Shown: in pieces, positions 23,829-30,027 of the stretch
Numbering within the stretch: position 1 is the stretch's first letter
Layout: the number at the start of each line of letters is the position of its first letter
Assembly (NCBI GenBank): GCA_002331335.1
Contig: DCZO01000004.1
Span: 61,911-95,358 of the forward strand
From: Nitrospira sp. UBA2082
GTDB lineage: Bacteria; Nitrospirota; Nitrospiria; Nitrospirales; Nitrospiraceae
Reading direction: 5' to 3'
Length of the DNA stretch: 33,448 bases
Program-made: the position numbers and the translations under genes
The notes under the pieces: model-generated
What the model was told of the DNA's origin: nothing
Seen by the model: only the letters and a program-made list of their open reading frames with translations
Database searches by the model: none

Positions 23829-24497
23829 CTATGCGGAGGACGGCTGCGCTCGTTCCCGCAGCGCCTCCTTGGCCAGGTTCAAATACTGGATGACCTCGCG
23901 ATCGCCGACTTGCGCAAAATCGACGTAGTGATTTCCCACCGCCCAGAACGGGTCCGGAGTGGCCAGGACCACCAACTCATCCACGATCGCGCGGACTTCC
24001 CTGATGGTTTCTATGGGGCCGACCGGGATTGCTCCAATCAGACGGTGAGGCTTCAGGTGCCTGATGGATTGGACAGACGCAAAGAACGTGGAGCCGGTGG
24101 CAATGCCATCGTCGACGAGAATGACGGTGCGGCCGGTGAGCACGGGAAGCCGCCGATCCTGCCGATAGAGAGCCTGTCGGCGAACGATCTCCTCCTGCTG
24201 CGCCTCCACAAGATGCTTGAGGTCCACCCGCGAGAAATGAAATCCCGCCATCGCCTCCGGGTTCACATACACCGTTCCAGTCTCGCCCACCGCGCCCAAG
24301 GCGTATTCGGGATTATCCGGTGCGCCCAACTTGCGGACGATGAACACCTCCAGTGGAAGATGCAGTCCCAAACTCAACTGGTACCCGACCGCTACGCCGC
24401 CGCGAGGGAGCGCCAGGATGAGGGTTGCCGGACGTTCACGATAGTGGAGCAATTGTTCGACCAGCCGGCGGCCGGCGTCTTCACGATCTTGAAACAT
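23829..24497 (-). CDS. Phosphoribosyltransferase-domain protein
   Basis: A 222-residue cytoplasmic protein of the type I phosphoribosyltransferase fold. The PRPP-binding loop VILVDDGIATGST is at about 125-137, and ILALPRGGVAVGYQL at about 27-41 is the typical opening. Members with this layout occur in stress loci and their substrate is not settled. The ATG at 24497 is preceded by AAGGAG at good distance; a GTG one codon earlier is closer to the site. Next to Hsp20, UspA and BCAM0308-like genes it is part of a recurring stress gene set. Confidence 0.85.
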   Translation of the reverse strand: MFQDREDAGRRLVEQLLHYRERPATLILALPRGGVAVGYQLSLGLHLPLEVFIVRKLGAPDNPEYALGAVGETGTVYVNPEAMAGFHFSRVDLKHLVEAQQEEIVRRQALYRQDRRLPVLTGRTVILVDDGIATGSTFFASVQSIRHLKPHRLIGAIPVGPIETIREVRAIVDELVVLATPDPFWAVGNHYVDFAQVGDREVIQYLNLAKEALRERAQPSSA

Positions 24498-24528
24498 CAC
24501 CGGTTCTCCTTCATCCCGCTTCGCGCTG

Positions 24529-24684
24529 TTACATCACTCCGCTGGTCACTCCGACTCCGATCAAAAACATCGCCGCTCCCAGCAACAAGGCTATCAGCCA
24601 CCACAAGTGGCGGTGAGGCTCCGACTTCACTTGCTGCCAATGGACCTCCCAGGGGATCTCAAGATACTTGGGGTGGCGAAACAT
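24529..24684 (-). CDS. 51-residue single-helix membrane protein
   Basis: A small gene between hsp20 and the phosphoribosyltransferase gene. The ATG at 24684 is preceded by AAGGAGGAGG, among the strongest ribosome sites in the window. The product begins MFRHPKYLEIPWEVHWQQVK, has a basic/aromatic segment (SEPHRHLWW) and one membrane helix (LIALLLGAAMFLIGVGVTSG), ending GVM. The spacing of 16 bp and 31 bp to its neighbours fits an operon. I know no function; the orientation is probably N-terminus inside. Confidence 0.8.
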   Translation of the reverse strand: MFRHPKYLEIPWEVHWQQVKSEPHRHLWWLIALLLGAAMFLIGVGVTSGVM

Positions 24685-24700
24685 GGCCTCCTCCTTTCCC

Positions 24701-25174
24701 TTACGACACCTTCACCTCGATTGCTTTCGGCTTCGCCTTCTCCGACTTCGGCAGATGGAGTTTCAGCACGCCCTCCTTGTATTCGGCGTTGATCTTGGAG
24801 CCGTCAGCGTCTTCTGGAAGCGTGAAGCTCCGCACGAAACTGCCATAGGCCCGTTCGACCCGGTGATACTTCTTGCCCTTTTCTTCCTTCTCGTATTTGC
24901 GCTCGCCGCTGATCGAGAGCACGTCCTCATGCACGTTGATCTTGATCTCTTCTTTCTTCATCTCGGGCAGTTCCGCTTTGATGAGGTATTCCTTGTCGTC
25001 TTCCGTGATATCGACAAGGGGCGACCATTCGGCGACCGTGATGGCCTCCTTCTTGTCCCCGCTCGTTGCCACCGGGGCGCGCCCAAAAATCGTCGAGAGG
25101 CGTTTTTCCATCTCCTCAAGTTCCTTCAACGGACTCCAACGTGCGAATGGCTCCCATCTGGTGAGTGACGACAT
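24701..25174 (-). CDS. Small heat-shock protein, Hsp20 family
   Basis: A 157-residue ATP-independent chaperone. The N-terminal arm (SSLTRWEPFARWSPLKELEEM) is followed by an alpha-crystallin domain from about residue 50 (WSPLVDITEDDKEYLIKAELP) to about 145, including GERKYEKEEKGKKYHRVERAYGSF and the hallmark GVLKLHLPKSE. It ends with KPKAIEVKVS, holding an I-x-V element. GAGGAGGG precedes the ATG at 25174; longer upstream frames cover the promoter. It is the first gene of an eight-gene minus-strand unit with a strong sigma-54-like promoter. Confidence 0.93.
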   Translation of the reverse strand: MSSLTRWEPFARWSPLKELEEMEKRLSTIFGRAPVATSGDKKEAITVAEWSPLVDITEDDKEYLIKAELPEMKKEEIKINVHEDVLSISGERKYEKEEKGKKYHRVERAYGSFVRSFTLPEDADGSKINAEYKEGVLKLHLPKSEKAKPKAIEVKVS

Positions 25175-25248
25175 GTGCCTACCCTCCTCTTCGTGGATGT
25201 CTCTCGTGACTGTTTGTCGGTTGTACGGTGACTGCCGTTGAACAAGAT

Positions 25249-25264
25249 TGCATCGGCGGTGCCA
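25249..25264 (-). promoter_or_regulatory. Candidate sigma-54 promoter of the hsp20 operon
   Basis: Read on the minus strand this is TGGCACCGCCGATGCA: a perfect TGGCAC, 5-base gap and ATGCA, with exact GG-N10-GC. It lies 75 bp before the Hsp20 start. Best match in the window. Confidence 0.6.
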
Positions 25265-25334
25265 CGAAATGGTGATAGGGAACACGTGCGCCTGGTTGCG
25301 CAGATTCAAATGGTTGGAGACTAGCTCAGGAGTA

Positions 25335-25381
25335 AGTCCTGCCCGGACAGCCGGCACGCTGTCGCATTACTGGGCAGGACT
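25335..25381. repeat. Nested inverted repeat between hsp20 and zinc-ribbon gene
   Basis: AGTCCTGCCC (25335-25344) pairs perfectly with GGGCAGGACT (25372-25381), enclosing a second perfect pair, GACAGC (25346-25351) with GCTGTC (25358-25363). It lies 70-130 bp upstream of the hsp20 promoter, the position expected for an NtrC-type enhancer. It could also fold in RNA. Confidence 0.65.
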
Positions 25382-25539
25382 GTTTCCTGCACTGTGGAAT
25401 CTTTCACCATTCGATCGCTCTTGACTGGTGGGCACGCAGGGAGTCCCCAGCCTCGTCAATGGGATGGGGCGGCGATGAATCCTTTTCCGAGATTCCAACT
25501 CATAGACGGTACGCCATGCCATAAGAAGGAGGTGTGTAT

Positions 25540-25794
25540 ATGGTCAAGGTTGCAAGAACAGCCGCCGTTCGGCACGAGGCGTCTACCGATCGCTGCCATC
25601 GCTGCGGCGGGTTGATGGTGTCGGAAGAAGTGTTCGAGCTTGGTTCGTTTGATTGGCGCTGCGTGAGCTGCGGCCACCGGGTCGATCCGGTGATCCTCGC
25701 TCATCGCGAGGCCCATCGTCTTAAAGGGTTTGCCGGGGAAGAGGGCCGAAAAGCACTTCGTGGGTCGTGGTACGTCTCACCTGAACTAGGGTAA
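25540..25794 (+). CDS. Small zinc-ribbon protein
   Basis: An 84-residue soluble protein. I chose the ATG at 25540, which sits 7 bp from AGGAGG; a GTG at 25534 is too close to the site. Two cysteine pairs form a zinc ribbon: CHRC (about residues 17-20) and CVSC (about 39-42) with GSFDWR between. The C-terminal part is basic and helical (HREAHRLKGF). It diverges from the hsp20 operon across a 365-bp region holding the sigma-54 candidate and nested repeat. A nucleic-acid or protein-binding role is likely but not shown. Confidence 0.75.
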   Translation: MVKVARTAAVRHEASTDRCHRCGGLMVSEEVFELGSFDWRCVSCGHRVDPVILAHREAHRLKGFAGEEGRKALRGSWYVSPELG

Positions 25795-25848
25795 GCCCGA
25801 GCGAAGGAGGGTCTTGAGAGCGATTCTTCCACGCGGAGATCTAATATC

Positions 25849-25877
25849 TTGACAAGAACGAAAAGAGAAAATAGAAT
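25849..25877 (+). promoter_or_regulatory. Sigma-70-type promoter
   Basis: TTGACA (25849-25854), a 17-base spacer and TAGAAT (25872-25877) match the housekeeping consensus at 11 of 12 positions, inside an AT-rich patch. The first gene downstream is the 25-aa micro-protein at 26064, leaving about 180 bases of untranslated leader. Confidence 0.7.
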
Positions 25878-26063
25878 TAAGCTCGTAGTCAACCTCCGAA
25901 GAATGTGACCGGCCGAACTGTTCAACCCATCGCGTGACGCTGCTAGGGTTCGCGATGGCCGCCGGTTGTGTTCTGAGAAAGGAAGGCATTGGGCCCCTCA
26001 GGCTTGCGGGGGTTGCATGGTACATCACTTCGTTGTGTAGCGGTTCGAACGAAAGGAGTAGCC

Positions 26064-26141
26064 ATGGATACATTGGTGATGTTCATCGGTGTAATGCTGG
26101 TGATCTTGGTCGGCGGGATCCTAGTTTACAAGATGACCTAA
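26064..26141 (+). CDS. 25-residue membrane micro-protein (paralog A)
   Basis: A tiny gene with AAAGGAG just before its ATG, encoding MDTLVMFIGVMLVILVGG followed by ILVYKMT. Nearly the whole protein is one membrane helix, with a short basic end. It closely resembles the 26-residue product at 28532-28612 on the other strand: both read MD-L--FIGVML--LVGG--VYK. Two copies with intact ribosome sites argue that these are real genes. Size and layout recall small accessory subunits such as KdpF or CydX, but no such complex is nearby. Confidence 0.7.
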   Translation: MDTLVMFIGVMLVILVGGILVYKMT

Positions 26142-26459
26142 TAAGTACCGGAGCCATTCAGCAACCGGTTGTACGGCGCACTGCCAGGTGGTGCAGTTCG
26201 TGGTGGTGTGTGTGATCAAGCTCTCGTTCGCGATACGCGGCGAAGAAGGTGTAAGTCTGTCTCCTGATTGCCACTCATTCATCTCCGAATCTTCCTTTAA
26301 CTTTCAGGCAGTTCAAAAAACAAACCGATGTAGACCTCTCTGCGCCCGGTTTAGAGGTGCCGAATTCGCCCCAGAAAAATCACCAATGGCGTGAGGGGGT
26401 TGGACGAGAGGGCTCAGGGGAACTTGGAGTGCCGAAAAAGATCGCGCGGGTCGCTTAGC
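26142..26459. other. 318-bp noncoding stretch
   Basis: No gene, clear terminator or promoter is seen between the 25-aa gene and the end of the MlaA gene. The part near 26280-26350 is AT-richer than its surroundings. Confidence 0.5.
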
Positions 26460-27383
26460 CTATTCTTGAATGGCCTTCGCCCGCTTCTGTAGGTAGGCAT
26501 TGCGGACGGCGCTGTAGAGATCAACGGTGGATTCTTCGACGCCCTGAAACTTTTCCAGATTCAAGGAGCGTTCGTTGACGACTTCGGTCGCACGCGCGGC
26601 AATCGATATGGCATACGTGGCCGCTCGTTCATCTACATCGACCACTGTCGGAATTGAATCGATGTTATGCATGGTCGGTAGGATCAACCAGTAAATTGGA
26701 TTGAGCGCGATGTCACCCGCATAGCCGACAAGATCTCGAACCGTGTACGGTCCAAGAATCGGCACCATGAGATAGGGACCGGGCGGAACTCCATAAAATC
26801 CAAGCGTTTGTCCTGTATCCTCCTCCGGTGTCGTCAGCTTGAAGTAGTGTTGGGCCACATCGAAAAATCCCCCGAGCCCAGCCGTCGTATTAATGACAAA
26901 TCGCCCAACCTCGATCCCAGCTCCTTTGAACTTGCCCTGAAACATATTGTTTAGAAACCGTGGGGTCGCACGACTATTGTAGAAGATATTACTAACGCCG
27001 ACTTGAACAATATTGGGAACGACGTAGTTGTAACCTTTCGCAACCGGCTTCAGCACCCAGCGATCGAGCTGCCAGTTAAAATCAAAAATTTTTGTGTTGA
27101 CTGGTTCCCAGGGATCGTATTCCTCAAGTTGAAGCTCACCCGCCTTTGCGAAGGGGTCGAAGGGTTCTTCCGCGGAGCTGTCACCAGCCGCCGTTGATGG
27201 TGGGGCCGGAGCAGCAGCCGCAACAATTGGTGCCGATGCATTGACGTCGCCGACGGGAAGGCCTACAAGATCCCCTGAGAAGGCATGAGTGGGATAACCG
27301 GAAAATGTCAGCAGTGCAACAGTAAGAGCCAGCCCTCCTGCCCGTCGATTGAACTGGATTGCCACCTCGTCTTTCCCGGCCAT
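26460..27383 (-). CDS. mlaA: MlaA (VacJ)-family outer-membrane lipid transport protein
   Basis: A 307-residue exported protein. After the signal region (FNRRAGGLALTVALLTFSGYPTHAFSG) and an Ala/Pro-rich linker comes the MlaA domain from about 75: DPWEPVNTKIFDFN, then RFVINTTAGLGGFFDVA, TGQTLGFYGVPPGPYLMVPILGP and DLVGYAGD. MlaA removes misplaced phospholipids from the outer leaflet together with MlaC and the MlaFEDB transporter, none of which is here. Unusually it lacks the lipoprotein cysteine of most family members. The second of two adjacent ATGs is better placed after GAGGA. Confidence 0.88.
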   Translation of the reverse strand: MAGKDEVAIQFNRRAGGLALTVALLTFSGYPTHAFSGDLVGLPVGDVNASAPIVAAAAPAPPSTAAGDSSAEEPFDPFAKAGELQLEEYDPWEPVNTKIFDFNWQLDRWVLKPVAKGYNYVVPNIVQVGVSNIFYNSRATPRFLNNMFQGKFKGAGIEVGRFVINTTAGLGGFFDVAQHYFKLTTPEEDTGQTLGFYGVPPGPYLMVPILGPYTVRDLVGYAGDIALNPIYWLILPTMHNIDSIPTVVDVDERAATYAISIAARATEVVNERSLNLEKFQGVEESTVDLYSAVRNAYLQKRAKAIQE

Positions 27384-27484
27384 CATTCCTCTTCGCGGTG
27401 CCCCTCTCAGCCCAACTCGTGGCGTCGAGCGAGTGCGCACTTTACCAAAAGGCCGGTCCCGTCGCCAACCATTTATTTCTGCCG

Positions 27485-27505
27485 GCTCGCGGTCGCGAGC
27501 TTTTT
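27485..27505 (+). terminator. Hairpin with T-run in mlaA-usp divergent region
   Basis: GCTCGC (27485-27490) pairs with GCGAGC (27495-27500) around a GGTC loop and is followed by TTTTT. It has intrinsic-terminator form on the plus strand, but no plus-strand gene precedes it, so it may block read-through or act in a leader. Confidence 0.45.
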
Positions 27506-27531
27506 CTATGAAAGCGGTCGGGCTTTCCGTA

Positions 27532-27547
27532 GGGAATGAACATTGCA
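27532..27547 (+). promoter_or_regulatory. Weak candidate sigma-54 promoter before UspA gene
   Basis: GGGAATGAACATTGCA has a perfect TTGCA and exact spacing, but a poor -24 half. It is 45 bp before the UspA start. A perfect 10-bp palindrome, AGTGCGCACT, lies at 27432-27441 upstream. Confidence 0.3.
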
Positions 27548-27592
27548 GTGTCACAACGCTTGATGGTGAATCTCTAACAAGGAGATGAGGCG

Positions 27593-28438
27593 ATGAAAAC
27601 GGTTGTCGGTATAGATGGATCGAAGTATGGAGAGTGGGCGCTCGAATGGCTCGTGAAACTTCCGTTCCGGACTGTGCCGAGCGTCGTCGGGGTGCACGGT
27701 CTCGATCTCCAGTCTGAGCCGGCTCCGTTTTTAACGCATCCATCCATCAGCGGATTAGAGCCGGATGCGGGAGAGGCGGCGCATTTTTTGGAGTCTCGAG
27801 CGAAGCGCGTAGTGACGGAGACACAGCAACGCCTGAAGGGACTCGGGCTCAAGGGTACTGTTCGCGTGGAACATGAAGCCATTGCGAACGCGCTGCTCAA
27901 GTATGCGGGACGGAACGGGCTGGTGGTCGTGGGTAGCCGTGGGCTGGGGACGTTGGATCGCTTCATGATGGGCAGCGTCTCCACTGCTGTGACGCTCCAT
28001 GCCTCCTGTCCCGTGTTGGTGGTGAAGGAGGCGGCAAAGCCGATCAGACGGATCTTATTCGCAACGGACGGCTCTCCCGCATCGGAGAAGGCGCGGCAGT
28101 TCCTCACCAAGCAATTCCGAATCCAGCAGGACACCGACCCGGTCGTCATCCTGCTGGTACACGTGATGCCGTATCTCCGTTATCCGGTCGTGAAGGAAGC
28201 AGGAGAGAAATTGCTCGCGCAAGAAACGGCCAAACTTGAAAAGGCAGGGTATCGGGTCAGGGAGTTTCCACGGGTAGGTCCCGCTGGGGATGAGATTATG
28301 AAAGTAGTGGGTCGGGAACAACCGGACTTGATCGTCACCGGAGCGAAGGGGCGTAGCGCGGTAACGCGGTTCCTCCAAGGCAGCGTCTCCATTAAGATTG
28401 TGCAGCGGAGCGACTGTTCCGTCTTGGTTGTACGGTAA
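27593..28438 (+). CDS. Tandem universal stress protein
   Basis: A 281-residue cytoplasmic protein with two UspA domains (about 1-143 and 146-281). Nucleotide-binding signatures are VVVGSRGLGTLDRFMMGSVS near 112-131 and VTGAKGRSAVTRFLQGSVS near 249-267. It starts MKTVVGIDGSKYGEWALEW, the usual opening. CAAGGAGATG precedes the ATG. It diverges from mlaA and is followed by a bidirectional terminator. It is the second tandem Usp within 5 kb, consistent with a stress-survival region. Confidence 0.92.
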   Translation: MKTVVGIDGSKYGEWALEWLVKLPFRTVPSVVGVHGLDLQSEPAPFLTHPSISGLEPDAGEAAHFLESRAKRVVTETQQRLKGLGLKGTVRVEHEAIANALLKYAGRNGLVVVGSRGLGTLDRFMMGSVSTAVTLHASCPVLVVKEAAKPIRRILFATDGSPASEKARQFLTKQFRIQQDTDPVVILLVHVMPYLRYPVVKEAGEKLLAQETAKLEKAGYRVREFPRVGPAGDEIMKVVGREQPDLIVTGAKGRSAVTRFLQGSVSIKIVQRSDCSVLVVR

Positions 28439-28475
28439 GGAGGACGTAACCCTCGAGAGGCATCACAAGAAAAGT

Positions 28476-28511
28476 GACGGCCATACCCCTTTCTCCAGGG
28501 TCATGGCCGTC
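28476..28511. terminator. Bidirectional terminator between UspA and micro-protein B
   Basis: GACGGCCAT (28476-28484) pairs with ATGGCCGTC (28503-28511), with extra ACC/GGT pairing inside. GTTCTTCGTT follows on the plus strand and ACTTTTCTT on the minus strand. It lies between two convergent genes. Confidence 0.7.
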
Positions 28512-28531
28512 GTTCTTCGTTCGATCACAGC

Positions 28532-28612
28532 CTAGGCGAATTTCTTATAGACGACCAGGCCTCCGACCAGAAGTATGAGCATCACACCAATAAACGTCCC
28601 AAGCATATCCAT
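28532..28612 (-). CDS. 26-residue membrane micro-protein (paralog B)
   Basis: A tiny gene with AAAAGGAG before its ATG at 28612, encoding MDMLGTFIGVMLILLVGG followed by LVVYKKFA. One membrane helix takes up most of the chain, with a Lys-rich end. It matches the 25-residue product at 26064 along its whole length. It has its own terminator and stands alone between the UspA and hydroquinone reductase genes. Function is unknown; it may be a small subunit or regulator of a membrane complex. Confidence 0.72.
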   Translation of the reverse strand: MDMLGTFIGVMLILLVGGLVVYKKFA

Positions 28613-28820
28613 AACGTAACTCCTTTTGTTTGATGATGGCCTACCCTGTACTTGTGTAGTGTGAGCAACTCTCATGCGCGTTCGTCGCGTGCCGGCAGCT
28701 CTACAAATAGCTCAGAATGAAGGGGTTTTTCAGATTGCCCGAGGAGGCGAACTTGACGAATGGGGAGAAGGGCCCCAAGGCTGTCCAGTTCTCTTGACAG
28801 CTTGAGAAGATCGGAACTGA

Positions 28821-29765
28821 CTATCCCAACCCCTCACGTCCATGAGCCGCAGTCAGATCCTGGACCGGGCCAAGAGGGACGATGCCGGTGGGATTGATCT
28901 CGTGATGGGTGAGGTAATAGTGCCGCTTGATGTGATCGAAGTTCACGGTAGCGGCGATGCCGTCGGTCTGATACAGATCTCTCAGATAGCCGAAGAGGTG
29001 CGGATAATCGACAATACGCCTGAGGTTGCATTTGAAATGGCCGTGATACACGGCATCGAACCGGATCAACGTCACGAACAACCGCCAGTCGGTCTCGACG
29101 AAATCCGCGCCGAAAAGATATCGCCGGGTCGCAAGACGCGCGTCGAGCTGATCCAGCGCCTCAAACAGCAGTAGGACCGCCCGCTCATAGGCCCGTTGCG
29201 ATGTGGCGAATCCCGCGCGGTAGACTCCATCGTTCACGTTGTCGTAGATGAAGGTGTTGAGTTCATTGATCTCCTTGCGCAGCTTGCCCGGGCAGAGATC
29301 GAGCGCACTCTCCGTGAATCGATTGAACTCGCTGTTGAAGATGCGCATGAGGTCGTCATCGGAATTGGTAACGATGCGTTTGGTGAGGGCATCCCAAAGT
29401 ACCGGGACAGTCACGCGTCCTCGATAGTGCGGGTCGGTGGCTCTGTAGGCCTCACTGAGAAAATGAAACCCGTTGATCGGGTCGAGTGAATGCCCAGGGC
29501 CGTTGCGAAATGCCCAACCCTGTTCGTCGCGAATCGGGTCCACGACGGTCATGCCGATGACGCCTTCGAGTTGCTTGAGCTTCCGTACGATAATCGTGCG
29601 ATGCGCCCAGGGGCAGGCCCACGAGACATACAAGTGATAGCGCCCGGCTTCCGCCGGATAGCCTGAACTGCCGTCGGTGGTGACCTGCCCTCGGAACGCA
29701 TCCGCTTGACGTGTGAACTCACCGGCAAGTGATTGCTCGTTGGGGAACTGCGCCCGGATTTCCAT
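28821..29765 (-). CDS. Glutathionyl-hydroquinone reductase (YqjG/ECM4 family)
   Basis: A 314-residue cytoplasmic enzyme of the Xi-class glutathione transferases. The catalytic Cys51 sits in the family motif SWACPWAHRT, and GYPAEAGRYHLYVSWA precedes it. Later come PVLWD, then TNSDDDLMRIFN, and the C-terminal helical domain with YLFGADFVETDWRLFVTLIRFD. These enzymes remove glutathione from glutathionyl-hydroquinones, protecting quinone pools. The ATG at 29765 follows GGAGGG and is preferred over an upstream extension. The source of thiol in this organism is not known. Confidence 0.92.
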   Translation of the reverse strand: MEIRAQFPNEQSLAGEFTRQADAFRGQVTTDGSSGYPAEAGRYHLYVSWACPWAHRTIIVRKLKQLEGVIGMTVVDPIRDEQGWAFRNGPGHSLDPINGFHFLSEAYRATDPHYRGRVTVPVLWDALTKRIVTNSDDDLMRIFNSEFNRFTESALDLCPGKLRKEINELNTFIYDNVNDGVYRAGFATSQRAYERAVLLLFEALDQLDARLATRRYLFGADFVETDWRLFVTLIRFDAVYHGHFKCNLRRIVDYPHLFGYLRDLYQTDGIAATVNFDHIKRHYYLTHHEINPTGIVPLGPVQDLTAAHGREGLG

Positions 29766-29931
29766 AGCCAATCCCTCCTCCAGTGCGCAGTATCGCATAT
29801 CGGCGATCGGAGAATTAAGCGTGCCGGGTTGGTCTGTCGCATTTCACCACAGATGAAATTCGATGCCGTGGCAAAAAGCTACGAAAGTCCCTATGCCCAT
29901 CAATAAAACCGCCGAAACAATGTGTCCTGCG

Positions 29932-29947
29932 AGGCACGTCACATGCT
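29932..29947 (+). promoter_or_regulatory. Candidate sigma-54 promoter of RND efflux operon
   Basis: AGGCACGTCACATGCT matches TGGCACG-N4-TTGCW except at two positions, with exact GG-N10-GC. It lies 80 bp before the adaptor start. An ATTTCA...TGAAAT inverted repeat (29841-29859) sits about 80 bp upstream. Confidence 0.5.
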
Positions 29948-30027
29948 GAGGATACAGAGTAAGGGGATGGGTGTGCGCTGATGACTGCACTGGAAACCTC
30001 GAACGCGGCGCTCACGCCGGCATCGTG

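Noticed and set aside
25359..25375. GGCACGCTGTCGCATT near 25353 as a sigma-54 promoter for the zinc-ribbon gene
   Set aside because: The spacing between GG and GC is one base short, and it lies inside the nested inverted repeat.
25934..26215. 93-codon plus-strand frame over the 25-aa gene
   Set aside because: Lower support than the micro-protein, which has a good ribosome site and a paralog; the longer frame has an unstructured composition.
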